Source of the DNA: Hippopus hippopus
Lineage: Eukaryota; Mollusca; Bivalvia; Cardiida; Cardiidae
Direction: 5' to 3'
DNA length: 64,000 nucleotides
Assembly (NCBI GenBank): GCA_946811185.2
Contig: OX328108.1
Span: 21,957,239 to 22,021,238, forward strand
Below the pieces are notes generated by a model. The model was not told the origin of the DNA and did not search any database. It saw only the letters and a list, made by a program, of their open reading frames with translations. A program made the position numbers and the translations under genes. Below, piece by piece: positions 53,144 to 64,000 of the stretch (position 1 is its first letter; each line of letters begins with the position of its first letter).

Positions 53144-53370
53144 TCCTAACCTTTTACCACAGAATCATGAGTTTTAACAACTCTGAAGAACAAAGCTTTT
53201 GAAAACATCTTAGGAAAAGGAGAAAATGCTCGTTACCAGCATTTTCATGTTTTCCTTCAATGTTTTCTAGCCTGTCAAAGATGATACCCATATTTTTAGT
53301 CATACTTAATTTGTCATCTGTAAATGCTTTTAATTTGGACTATTCTTTATTGTTATTTGGTAAAGCATTG
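53144..53370 (+). repeat. MITE-B copy (F)
   Basis: CTAACCTTTTACCACAGAAT to TTTGGTAAAGCATTGAAG. A MITE-A-type palindromic core follows at 53388-53462. Confidence 0.78.
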
Positions 53371-54884
53371 AAGGCTTTACAAAGCCAGCGGACCATATAG
53401 ATCCAAGATCAGATGGCAAGTTCTTGGCAGTCTAATCTTGGATCTATACGGTCCAAAAAAGGCCCTGTTTTCGTCTATTGCTCATAATATTATGAAATGA
53501 AATATAAATATATGTATCAAATTGGGCATTGTTAGATATAGATGCACAACAAATAGGAATAAATTGGTTATTGTCATCGGTTAATTGAGAGAATAGAGTA
53601 AATTTTGTTAGGAAAAAAGAGTTAAAGGTACTTATAATCACGAAAATGTTAAAGAAAACCAGAGGTACTTTTGCGAACAGTGTATATCAAGAGCATACTG
53701 CACATAAGATACATGTATTGTCTGATCTTGTATCTACACAATTACATGTTTAATTAAATATTCTGTCCAAACCAGGCTTGAATTTGCAATAATAAATGAT
53801 GTCTGCTATCAAAGAATTTCTCTGCGATGGTATGGCTGTTTGGGTTTAAGTACTGGAATAAAATATTGGAGAACGTGAATATAGAACAGACAATACATTC
53901 CATGTAGTTTTATCTGGAACCATTTGGGTTGCAAAAGCAATTGTGTTTGTCTGTGGCATTCTAACTTGTACAGGGTAGCGCTTAAGGAAGAAAAGATTAC
54001 CATAATTGTTTGTGCTGTTTCCCTACATTTTGGCCAAGTTTGCCTTTTTGTTGTGCATCTAGGAATATTTTTTTTTACTTTTTGTGTACTGTATGTGTTG
54101 CTATGGATGTATGAAATTTCGACTGATTAATGTACTCTTACTGGAGTTAATGCTGGTGCAACTTTTGAATTGATGTCAGATACTAATTTTAACATTTTTT
54201 GAATTTTGTAATTCCAATGTTTTCTAGCATTTCTGTCCCAGTAGACTTATTTTTAGCTTGCTAAGGGCAATATAAGGTACTTTTGAGGACATTATAGATC
54301 AAGATTAAGTAGCTATAATTGTGTAGGTCAGGATCATTCTGTGCAGAATGTGCCGTCTGATCTTATGACTTTTACAAACATTCTTTATGTTATAATTCTC
54401 TTTATTGCATGATTTCTATCAAGATTTGAACAACTGTGACTGAAAGCTCATAGTTATCCATCCTTTGAGAGTAATTTCTCTTTAATTTCCAGTGTCATGA
54501 GTTTTCTTCATTAACCTGTGTGTGAGTTCGTCATTGTGGTGTCCAAAAGTTAGCTTAAAGTGGATTATTTTCATGTATACTTTTAGCTATATGACCATCT
54601 GAATGCATTCTCTTTTCATATCAGTAAAAACATATCCAGAAATTAACCTAAGGCAAAATTTATGTGTTGAACCTAATTGGTTATCTAATAAAGTCAGTAC
54701 AATGTATTTTGTGCATATCCTTTATGGTATGGGTTCTAATTACTATGTGATCAGTTTTTATCAATATGTAAACAGAATGCGGTCATAGTGTTGTATTTGT
54801 ATAAAGTCTTGCATAATTGATATGAGCTGTTCTATGAGAAAAAGGACCTTATCGCATTTGTACCATCTGTCTGGAATGCAGATG
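53371..54884. other. No gene recognised
   Basis: Contains isolated MITE-A core pieces (53388-53462, 53685-53745, 54285-54365). Otherwise AT-rich without exon or ORF support. Confidence 0.45.
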
Positions 54885-55090
54885 TTAACCCTTAGGCTGC
54901 AAAGCGCGACTCACTGACCTTTTAGGAATAGTGTAGATCAAGATCAGACTGCACAGAAAGTGCAGTCTGATCTTGGATCTACACTGTCCGATTAGGATAT
55001 ATTTTTCACAAAAATAATTTTGAAATAACAACACTTATGTTTTTACTACCGACTTGAAAGTTTCATGTTAGTTATTTAGCAGGATAAGGA
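54885..55090 (-). repeat. MITE-A copy, reverse
   Basis: TTAACCCTTAGGCTGCAAAG start and GTTATTTAGCAGGATAAGG end; the palindromic core is at 54935-54990. Confidence 0.85.
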
Positions 55091-55221
55091 TCAAGAAAAA
55101 GCCCTTGGAAATAGTCAACCTCGGGCTAAGTGATGAGTAATGTTTCGACTGAGAAATACTGATACAGTGTAGTGGTGTTAAAGTTTAGAAGGTTCTATAC
55201 ATTTTGCAGATATGATAACGT

Positions 55222-55453
55222 CCTTTACCTCTTTACCACATGACAAAATTTCAGACTGGTCCAATTTTAAAGCATTTGTAGAGAACGTAACAAATGTTAC
55301 AAAAATAATGGGATTTGTTTATGAAAGGTTACAAAACATTGTGGGAAAAGGAGAAAATGCTGGTTACCAGTATTTTCTCCTTTTCCCCACAATGTTTTCT
55401 AAAGTGTACATTCTCAGAGTTGTAAAACTTGGGATAGTGTGATAAATGTTTAA
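55222..55453 (-). repeat. MITE-B copy (R)
   Basis: TTTACCTCTTTACCACATGA to GATAAATGTTTAA, palindrome near 55335-55397. Confidence 0.83.
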
Positions 55454-55489
55454 CTCGTTAATTTCTGGAACAGTGTTGCAGCAGACTCC

Positions 55490-55716
55490 ATCTTTTTACC
55501 AAACGAGAACATTTAAGACTTGGCCTAGTTGAAAGTTTTTTTAGATGACAATAAAAACGTGACTCAAAAATAGGAAATTTTTTTTGACAGGTAAGAAAAC
55601 ATTGTGGGAAAATTAGAAAATACAAGTTACCAGCATTATCTACTATCCCACAATGGTTTCATACGATTCCTTACTAAGGGTTGTTAAAAGTTGGGATTGT
55701 GTGGGAAAGGCTTAAA
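55490..55716 (-). repeat. MITE-B copy (R)
   Basis: TTTTTACCAAACGAGAAC to TGTGGGAAAGGCTTAA. Confidence 0.75.
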
Positions 55717-55751
55717 TATATCCTTGCAAAAAATTGATAATCCACATGATT

Positions 55752-55982
55752 TAACCTTTTGCCAAACAATCCAGGGATTTTATGACCCTGAAAAAAAAAA
55801 GCGTTTGGGAACATTGTAAGAAAAGGAGAAAACCCTGGTAACCAGCATTTTCTCCTTTTCTTACAATGTTTTCTCACTTTTACTTTCAAAGAGAGATTCC
55901 ATTTTTGATTCCACATTTAAATTTTTATCTATGAATGTTTCAGTACAGACAAATCTAACATTTTACCATCTGGTAAAAAGGT
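55752..55982 (+). repeat. MITE-B copy (F)
   Basis: TTAACCTTTTGCCAAACAAT to ATCTGGTAAAAAGGTC. Confidence 0.8.
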
Positions 55983-56118
55983 CAGGCGAAATTAAAGAAT
56001 AGACGAATAGGTCATTTCTACTTTTGCCACAATGTTTTCTAAAACTGATCTGCTGTAAGGCTACAAAAAGCCGTTTGGTGGAGGTAATGTGGGAACAAAT
56101 AGATCAGCTCATATAACT

Positions 56119-56380
56119 GAGTCATGCTCTGTGACAAGGGGACTTAATGCATCTGTAAAAAGTATTGATCCATGTCAGCCTGTGCAGTCAGTGCAGGCTG
56201 ACATTTGCTACAACTTTTTGATACCTTTAAAATTCTGCATGTCAAAGGACCATTCTACCAAGCGATTGAGTCAATTGTTAGACAAAATGGATTTTAAGAG
56301 GTCTGTAATTCTGTGATGACGTACTTTGTATCATGCATCACGCAGCTACATTAAGCCTCACTTTGCCAGAGCATGGCTCA
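56119..56380 (+). repeat. Family D reference copy
   Basis: Uninterrupted, ~262 bp: GAGTCATGCTCTGTGACAAG start and CCAGAGCATGGCTCA end form the terminal inverted repeat; the internal CAGCCTG...CAGGCTG piece is palindromic. Confidence 0.82.
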
Positions 56381-57466
56381 TTAGTGTTACTATAGACTGT
56401 TGTGTTTTATAACTTCCTATTTGTCACAAAGTGAGGTTATTTCATTTCCTGGGTGGAGTTTAATGTTCACAACAAATTATTACCTTTTTTTTTTGTTCAT
56501 AGCCAATGTAATTATTGATATGTGTGTCGTCTTTTTGTCTGCTATTAGTGAACGATTTCAGGAAAAAAAAACATGAAATGGGAATAAAATATTTATTATT
56601 CCAGTTGTTTGTTTTTTGTTTTTGTTTTCTCTGTCTGTCTCTCTGTCTCTCTCTCTTTTTAATAGCCTAAGATTTATTTGGCATTAAATACAAAAACCTA
56701 TTTATAGCCAATACAATTGATATTGTAAATAAGCAGATGAAAACAAAAAAAAAAAGGCAATTGAAAAACAATAAAGTATGAGAGCCGGCAGTACATGTAG
56801 TAGTTCAATCATGTTTTAATTGTTTGCATACTGTAGACGACACCAGAAACTCTTGTGGACAGTGTGGATCAAGATCAGACTGCACAGAACGTGCAGTCTG
56901 ATCTCTGATCTACATTGTCCACTGCTTTATTCTAGATTATGACAACTGTCTCTTGATCTTGCAAAGAAAATGTATTTTTAGCCTTTGAGAAAAATGCAAT
57001 CTATTTATTCAGTAGTGAAAGAGTTAAGAAAGAATATGGAAAGAAAACAAATGGAGATTACGTTAAAAAATAAAAGCTACTGGAATGTCAAGGGGTTGAA
57101 TGGATGGAAGAGGGGCTGCCACGACCTTGTTAATTGTTATGTTTGAAAACTATTAGATCTACAATGCTTATGCAATTATCTGCGGTACTTATACGGCAGT
57201 CATAGGTTTGAGCCCTGTCTTCTCTATAGCAATAGGTTTCACAATGGCATAAGTGCCCTGATATGTTTATTTATAAGTAAATATTTTATTATAGTGACGT
57301 GTATAAACAGCAGATCATATTGACAATAAAAACAAAAATTAGGGTAAAACATGGGCCTGTACACCCTGTTTAAATTCAGTTTTAATACTAATTTATCTAA
57401 CATTTCCTGAGCAATGGCGGTATTGAAAGGTGACACTCGGATGGATGGGTGAGAGGATCGAGGGTT
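56381..57466. other. No gene recognised
   Basis: Holds a CT-rich microsatellite (56628-56660) and a MITE-A core palindrome (56860-56925). A tRNA-like stretch near 57180-57225 is too weak to call. Confidence 0.45.
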
Positions 57467-57675
57467 TGGTTAACCTTTTATCAAACAAACCCGAGCTTTT
57501 AAGAAGAAAACTTGAAAAAAATGCGGAAAGAATGAAAATTGCTGGTCGCCAGAACTTTCTTCTTTCCAACAATGTTTATTTTTTTTTCCACATCCTGAGA
57601 GAGACTTCATTATTCAAGCCAAATTTAGTTTGTTATCTGCCAATGCTTTGAATTTAATTTTGTTGTTAGGTAAAG
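57467..57675 (+). repeat. MITE-B copy (F), degenerate
   Basis: GGTTAACCTTTTATCAAACA start, GAAAATTGCTGGTCGCCAG palindrome centre, GTTAGGTAAAGAGCTA end. Confidence 0.7.
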
Positions 57676-57908
57676 AGCTAGGTCTAACTTCAGAAGTGAG
57701 TGTAGCAGTTTTTAAGTTCGTACTCTGTTATATTGTAAACTCCTATCTCTGTCCTTTCATTAGGAATTTTAAGTGCTGTTGCTGTCATTGTACTCTCTCT
57801 CTCTCTCAGCGACGGAAGTTCCTCGATTATCGGCAGCCACTGGCGACCCTGTGCGCCTCTTTGGACGATGTACATAGATCTAAGATCAGACTGCACAGAA
57901 CATGCAGT

Positions 57909-58092
57909 TGGGGTCCGTATTCACCAACAGTTCTTAAGAGCATTTTCAGTCTTATTCTCAAGAACTTCCTAAATTTGAATGAAACGCAACTTCTGATTGG
58001 CTAACCATTGGCTAAACCAAATGGGTTAGCTATTAGAAGTTGTGTTCTCTTCTAAATCTATTGTTACTAAGATTTCCTTGTACACCGGCCCT
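57909..58092. repeat. Palindromic element inserted in a MITE-A core
   Basis: GGGGTCCGTATTCACCAACA left and TTGTACACCGGCCC right, with inverted interior (GGCTAACCATTGG / CCAAATGGGTTAGC). The MITE-A core GATCAGACTGCACAG/GATCTACACAGTCC lies on both sides. A related block is at 61270-61440. Confidence 0.65.
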
Positions 58093-58573
58093 GCTCTTAG
58101 ATCTACACAGTCCGAGCACCATTGGCTGGATTATTTCATTCTATTTTTCTAGCCGTTTAAGGGTAAGGTTTGAGAAAATAAGGTTGCTCCTAACGTGTAG
58201 ACCTTATTTGATCGACTGAAGTTTGATGGCGTAACCAGTATAACTTTAGTGTAGTTTTTAAATAACGAGCATGCAACATTGAAATCTCTCTAGCAAATTG
58301 GCTGCACATGTATAGGGATGCAATAAATGATAAGACAACTAGTTTAAGAATTATCTAATCGATTCATAAAGGCTTTATAAATTTTCCAGAAAACGAATAA
58401 AGGCAAGAGATACATATGAGCAAAGCACTTGCGATAGAGGCATGATATACCGGTACATGCAATTTACACAGAAAGAAACCACATAGACTGAACATTTTAG
58501 TCCTACACGCAGGAGTAAACAGGACGCCACTTCTACTTGTCCTGCAAACAATTTTTTAGCCCTGATACTGATG

Positions 58574-58758
58574 ATTAACTAACATGAAACCTTCAAGCCG
58601 ATAGTAAAAATCCAAATTTTGCTATTTCATAGGTAGTTCTAGGAGAGAAGTATCTCCTTATCGGACAGTGTAGATCCAAGATCAAACTGCACGTTCTGTG
58701 TTCTGATCTACACTGTCGCAAAAGCTCAGTAAGTCGCGCTTAGCAGTCTAAGGCTTAA
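58574..58758 (+). repeat. MITE-A copy
   Basis: TTAACTAACATGAAACCTTC to TTAGCAGTCTAAGGCTTAA, with part of the core palindrome deleted. Confidence 0.8.
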
Positions 58759-58879
58759 ATGTTTTCTTGAAGCAAAACCATTCCACAGATCACATTTATT
58801 ATATGGAAAAAAGAAAACAAATTGCCGTGCATGAACTGGCCATCATAGTCGCCCGATATTAATGTAATCGACAAGAGAG

Positions 58880-60320
58880 GGCCTTTAGCCTTAAAGCGCT
58901 CACCTGAGTAAAGTCACTCTTTTTTTTTTTTCTTCATTGTCCCACTGACCTACTTTGAACGAATTTTGAACTTATCCAAGACGTCATCAAGACTGTCATT
59001 CACGCAAAGTTTCATGATTACTGGACTGGAGATATGGCATCTTGACTGCACTCGAGGTTTTTCTTATATTTGTCCCAGTTACCTACTTTCAACCTGATGT
59101 GACCCACTTTCAAAGTTGTCCAAGATACCATCAAGACAAACATTCTGACAAATGTCCATGAGAATGTGGCCTCTCGAGTACACACAAGGTTTTTCTAAGA
59201 TTTATCCTAGTAACCCACTTTTCGACCTATGAGCCACTTTCATACTTGTTCAAAATGCAATCACGACAAACATTCTGAGAAATATCCATGAGCACTGGAC
59301 TGAAAATGTGACATCTAGGGTGCAGACATTGATTTTCTAAAACTAGTACCAGTGACCGACTTTTTCGAACTTCTTGAAGATAATACCAGTACAAACATTC
59401 TGACTGACTTTCAGGAGTATTAGCCAAGAAATTTTGCCTCCAGGGTGTACACAAGATTTTTCTAAAATTTGTCCCAATGACCTACCATTTACCTGACCCG
59501 TGTCCGAGATTTCATCAAGACAATCATTCTGACAAACCTTCCTTCGTATCAGACTGAAAATATGGCCTCTAGAGTGCACACAAAGTTTTTCTAAGATTTG
59601 TTCCAGTGACCTACATTTTGACCAAACGTGACTCAATTTCGATTCCGTCCGAGATATCAAGACAAGTATTCAGACCAAGTTTCGTAAGTATTGGACTGAA
59701 ACTGTAGCCTCTGAAGTGCGCACAAGGTAATTGTTCACGTCTTGACGGGTCACTTCGGGTAAAAAAAAAAAAAGGTCACTGGGTATGATCTTTGGAAAAT
59801 CTTGTGTTCACTCCTGAGGCCACATTTTCAATCCAATGCTCTTGAAAACTGGTCAGAATGATTGTCCTGATAATATCTCAGACGAGTTCCAAAATAAGTT
59901 ACATTGTCTTAAAAAAACGATCACTGAGTCAAATCTGTGAAAAATGTCGTGTACACCCTAGTGACCATATTTTCAGTCCAACCCACGAATGTTGGTCAAA
60001 ATGTTTGTTGTTTTGATCATATCTCAGACGATTTCCAAATTTTTGTGCATCGGGTCTAAAAGTAGGCCTCTAAGATAAATCTTTGGAGTCAAAATTTAAC
60101 TGGGATAAATCTCTCGAGACCAAATTTTTACTCTAATGCTTATCAAAATGGGTCATAATGTTTTCCTCATGTCATAGACATTTCTAAAAATGGGTCAGCC
60201 TGGTAAGAAACTAGGTCATCGAGTCATAGAGAAAAAACATTGCCTATACTTCATGTTAGGTTCACATAGGTACAAAGGCTCAGATGAGCGATTTTAGGGC
60301 CATAATGGGTCTTTTGTATC
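58880..60320. mobile_element. Foldback-like element of inverted tandem arrays
   Basis: The left arm (58960-59725) holds about six ~135-bp units with CACAAGGTTTTTCTAAGATT, then GACCTAC and ATCAAGACAAACATTCTGAC. The right arm (59765-60250) holds about four units in the opposite orientation (for example AATCTTGTGTTCACTCCTGAGGC). The outer ends GCGCTCACCTGAG (58900) and CTCAGATGAGCGA (60279) are inverted to each other, with AGGGCC / GGGCCA further out. Long inverted repeats built of tandem units are the hallmark of foldback elements. Confidence 0.65.
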
Positions 60321-60431
60321 AGGAGGAACTCTTATAGAAGAGGTCTTATAGATTTTGACATCCCTAATAACTGCCGTTTACATTTAAAGCCTGTACAATT
60401 CAATTCTACGCCGTCTACATGTTATCCTTCC

Positions 60432-60644
60432 TTAACCCTTAAGCTGCTAAATGAGTTTAATATGACTTTCAGACCGATAGTAAAGACTCAAATGTTTCTA
60501 TTTTAAAGTTGTTTTTGAGTGAAAAATATCTTCTTATCGGACAGCGTAAATCCAAGATCAGACTGCACGTTCTGTGCAGTCTGATCTTGATCTACACCGT
60601 CCGCAAAAGGTCCTTGAGTCGCTCATAGCAGCTGAAGGAGTAAA
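60432..60644 (+). repeat. MITE-A reference copy
   Basis: TTAACCCTTAAGCTGCTAAA to GCAGCTGAAGGAGTAAA. Core: GATCCAAG-type arm, AGACTGCACG / CGTGCAGTCT palindrome at 60559-60582. Confidence 0.85.
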
Positions 60645-61017
60645 GGACACATCACCAATTCATAACAAGTAAGTTTTGACAGTTTCCTGTGCGTGTTTTC
60701 AGTTAGTCATTGTTTACACTTGAATAAGTTTTCGCAGCCATTAAATTTTCAGGAAATATTTATGGCTAACTCACTGGATACATGCTGGTATTGTTATTTG
60801 CCTTGATGATACCTTAATGAAAAAAAAAAAAAAAAAAACCGATGGACAATAAATTTAATTATTATTACCCACCCATGCCATTTTATTCTTATTTATGATC
60901 AAATATTCCAGAACCGCCTTTAATCGAACTTTTTTTTGTTTACTGTCCTCATATACTGTCTGCCATGGTAGCTCGAGGCGTACACTTTTTACATACACTT
61001 TGTCGTTACCGAAATTG
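60645..61017. other. 3' flank of the EF-hand gene
   Basis: On the minus strand AATAAA is at 60882-60887, about 130 bp beyond the stop: a plausible polyadenylation signal. Also a run of 18 A (60822-60838). Confidence 0.45.
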
Positions 61018-61243
61018 CTAATGTGGCATACGTTCTTTCATATGGTCCTGTAAATAGCGGGAATAGTCCTCGAAAGTCAGTTTTTGGTACTTTCCGGTAC
61101 TGTCGTAACACAGAAAATTGTGTATCGCCAGTGGTGTACAAACTAAGCCCTCACTCTCCATCGACGCTCTGAAGTCGTCGGCACAGATAAACCCGTCCTG
61201 GTTTTTGTCCGCCAACTTAAACATGTGCTTGAGCTCGTCCGAC
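61018..61243 (-). CDS. Last exon of an EF-hand protein gene
   Basis: Acceptor TTCGTTTCAG (minus) at 61244, then SDELKHMFKLADKNQDGF and so on to TAG 61018-61020. The loop DKNQDGFICADD has Asp at positions 1, 5 and 12, Asn at 3 and Gly at 6, a canonical calcium-binding EF-hand. After it comes a helix and a second, loop-less or degenerate EF-hand half (YDSTGKYQKLTFEDYSRYL). The incoming phase is 1. The rest of the gene must lie to the right, beyond what I can recognise. Which EF-hand family (calmodulin-like, calcyphosin-like) is not determined. Confidence 0.75.
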
Positions 61244-62331
61244 CTGAAACGAAGTGCACTAGCTCATGAAACCCCGGACAGTTTTTGCCAACCATTCTTA
61301 TTAGCATTCTTAATCTAATTCTCAAGAACACGCTAACTTTCCAAGTAACGCTAATGGTTTAGTCAATCTAAGGTTGCATTACTTTCTAAATCTAGAATAA
61401 GACTAAGAATGAAATTCCTAACTGTTAGATCTATCCTAGTCTTTTTCTAGATGTATCTTTAATATGAATAAGGCAAAGCCTCAATACGAGCGACGTGAAT
61501 GATTTGTGGAACAAATATATCTATTAATTCGAATGACGACCTAGATTCTAGATCTTGAAATCAAATGGCTTCGAGTTCGAATTCCGGCTTTGCCAAAACT
61601 AATTTTGAGCCTTGTCAAAAGTAGAAAGCATTTTACTTTCGTAGATTTATACATGGGAAATAGGGCGAACTGTCCCTGATTTCTTTAACAAAATAAAGAC
61701 AGTACCTTGACAATTTTGTTAATTTATGTCCAGAAAAAAATAACTTGGAATGATTATTGGTTCACATACTTTTAAAGACCATTTTACAGGAACATTTCCT
61801 CACTGCATGTAGAGCGCAGATAGATCTATATAAGAGAAACTTTGATTTTTACGAGGAAACGGTCAGTAGGTTGAGAAGAATGTTGAGCAGAGTACTGGTA
61901 AAAGGAAGTTCAGGAACGCATGGTAGGTGCACTTGCCACCGCAATGAATATAGATCTACACACAAAAGGTAAAAACAAACAAACAAACAAACAAAAACAG
62001 AATCTTTTTTTTTTTTCATTTCTTCGTTAGTGCACAGGTCTACCCATGTTTTACCTGGAGTTTCTTTAAAATCAGAGTGCGTTGATCGCTAAAATCAGAT
62101 TATATGTAGCTTTCCTTTTTCATCCCATATGCTTTCCTACACGTTCATCATTTAAACAGTGATCAGTGTAAATAAAGGAATGACTTCTGTCACAATGACT
62201 AAATCTAGGTCTATCATCAATCGTAGGAATGAAACTTGCCGAGTTATCGGATAGATATCCAACTTATGGCAAAAAAAACCCGCCAAACTTTTAGATCTAT
62301 CAACAAGCTTTCGTAACAAATAAATATGTTT
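61244..62331. other. Intron of the EF-hand gene with repeats
   Basis: 61270-61440 resembles the 57909-58092 palindromic element. 61862-61975 is a SINE fragment (GAGCAGAGTACTGGTAAAAG ... GTAGGTGCACTTGCCACCGC) related to 34171. CAAA tetranucleotide repeats near 61975. No further exon recognised. Confidence 0.45.
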
Positions 62332-62445
62332 GAGCCACGTTGCGGTAAAAGAGGGTTTAATGCATCTCCGTGATGCAGGATTCCAAGCAAGTCATCACAT
62401 AATTATACATCCATATAACTGACTGAATCAAAAGGCATGCATATA
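62332..62445 (+). repeat. Family D left-end fragment
   Basis: GAGCCACGTTGCGGTAAAAG, then AATGCATCTCCGTGATGCA and GTCATCACATAATTAT; truncated. Confidence 0.65.
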
Positions 62446-64000
62446 GGTTACACGTACGAATAAAACTCAAAATCATCATATTTCATTTCGGCCATTTTGA
62501 ATTTTTGTTGATTTTTCGTCCACTGGAGCTCAGCTTCCGGTGACAGACTGGACCGTACCAGAATTTCTTTACAAGAGCAAAGCACATTCATTTACTGATA
62601 AATTTCGAGAACGCAGTCAGCATATGTTATGAATTTTTCTAATAACAAGATTAAACATAAATCACATGGATTTTGGGAATGGTTGAATAAAAGCGTCTTT
62701 CGAGTAGATCTATATTTGCTTTCCCCCCCAAAAAAAGAGAAAAAATGACGTGTGTTCTACGTCACGCGCACTGAGTTTGTACTTCGACTTCCTTGACAAC
62801 CAGAAGGTTGGTTTATTAAAAGAAGAATTCAACACAGTCAGACAAAATCCATAAGATTAAATTTAATTATTTTTTGTTAAAATTTCTTTAAAAGTAATCT
62901 ATCTACAACGTTTTCCTTTTGTTCACAAATCATTACAAAAATTCTGGGAAAAGAATATCAATAGTGTTAGTTTCAATGACGTATGAACTAAGCAGTGCGG
63001 CATTCTTGCTTCAAATGACGTCATTTTCTGATGTCGGCCTTGATCCCGTTCGTCATTTTGCAGTTCGCCCTTATTCGTGTTCGCTTTGGTTTCTTCAACA
63101 CCTTTACCTACGTCTTGTGTTTTTCAACACTTTGTTCACAAGACTAATAAAAAATCACTTCTCAAATTGTTATTTAATGAATAAAAAGGGTGTTGTAAAT
63201 ACTGTTGATTTTGAGAAAGATGACAAGACTACGGATAGATCTACATATTTGGGTACAACATAGATATAGGGGATTGGATAAATATATTTTAGGAGATTTG
63301 GGACTACAGAGATAGGAAGAGTGATTGAGGCATTGTTATGGGTTGGTAAGGCCGTTTATTGGGTTAATGGATGGATGGGTGGATGTATGATTTTAATATG
63401 AGAGAAGATTAATTGTATGGTGTTTAAGGCCGTCTTAAACATCATTTCAGTTGTATTGGGGTGGTCAGTGTACCTATCTATGCTTTCTTGGAGTTTCTTT
63501 TACAAGTACTCACAATTTTCTTTCCAAGCCACTGGCTTCGAAAAAATGGTTAGCATTGAGAGAGGAATGAATCCTGTCGCAGTGAATATCATCAATCCAC
63601 ATGAAAAAATTTGCCGTACCCCTGTTCTCAAGTCCTGTACGCTACTGACTGAGCTACCGAGTGAAGAAGAAGGGATAGATAGATGGGTATAAAGATATAT
63701 AGATGGGTAAGAAGGTTTTTAAAAAGTATTGGTATCAATATATGCAGCTTACTAAATCTAAGAAATAATCCAAGTTGTCAAGATAATGTTGATCTAGATC
63801 TACTCCGAGTTTATCGTATTAAAGTAATTCAGAGGTAGACAAGCAAAATTATTATATACACTCGTACGACTGGTAAGCAGAGCTAGAAAAAAAAAAATGT
63901 ATACACATATACACATATTCTTGCATTATCAGAGGTGCAAAGGGGGCTGATGTTGAATGTACATCCTGGACCTCGCTTGAAGGAGTAGGCCTACTGTAGC
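62446..64000. other. Unresolved sequence to window end
   Basis: A 114-codon frame (62919-63263, plus) has no recognisable domain. ATGACGTGTG and TACGTCACGC (62745-62766) are CRE-like half-sites that could mark a promoter. A GATGGATGGGTGGATG microsatellite lies near 63370. A minus-strand tRNA-like SINE head (CTCGGTAGCTCAGTCAGTAG) is at 63590-63665. Confidence 0.4.

Noticed and set aside
62919..63263. 114-codon coding gene
   Set aside because: No domain, composition like surrounding non-coding DNA; kept only as unresolved sequence.

Overview
This is animal nuclear DNA, AT-rich, with one well-resolved intron-containing host gene in a very dense field of transposable elements. A bivalve mollusc is the best guess. 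Elements resembling the bivalve 'pearl'/HINE type occur (CCGT microsatellite plus a core repeat of about 160 bp), together with mollusc-style tRNA SINEs, a Penelope-like element and Ty3-type LTR elements. The species cannot be named from the sequence.

Layout. (1) 1-7850: a LINE with the ORF1 end, an APE endonuclease and a reverse transcriptase. A 3.7 kb TTAA-flanked, Kolobok-like DNA transposon (1625-5337) carrying a THAP-domain ORF splits it. (2) 7881-10481: a ~0.6 kb duplicated segment containing an exon-like ORF. Between its two copies lies a 5'-truncated Penelope-like element with a GIY-YIG nuclease and a hammerhead ribozyme. (3) 10895-17347: a complete Ty3/gypsy-type LTR retrotransposon on the minus strand, with identical 180-bp LTR lengths and a GGCAT target duplication, but a degenerate pol. 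It sits inside an exon of an older minus-strand gene whose other exon is at 17661-17857. (4) 17.9-32 kb: SINE, CR1-like LINE end, a 2.5 kb hAT-like element with 8-bp target duplication, and older repeats. (5) 32774-51445: a seven-exon plus-strand gene for a 321-residue protein with three double-stranded-RNA-binding domains, a TARBP2/PRKRA/Loquacious-type Dicer partner. (6) 51.4-60.7 kb: the 3' flank with more repeats, including a foldback-like element (58880-60320). (7) 61018-61243: the last exon of a minus-strand EF-hand gene, then unresolved sequence to the window end.

Repeat names used here. MITE-B: ~230 bp, TTAA-CCCTTTACC ends, central 65-67 nt palindrome; about 30 copies. Orientation F starts with a CCACACAATCC-type end, R with CCAAACGACAA. 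MITE-A: ~210 bp, TTAA-CCCTTAGGCTGC ends. Both look like piggyBac-type (TTAA) non-autonomous elements. Family D: ~260 bp, GAGCCATGCTCTG ends. MITE-C and MITE-E are single palindromic elements.

How it fits together. The only confidently functional host product is the dsRNA-binding Dicer partner. Its introns are packed with inverted repeats that would fold into perfect RNA hairpins, and some lie within about 10-25 bp of splice sites. Almost everything else is transposon sequence in various states of decay.
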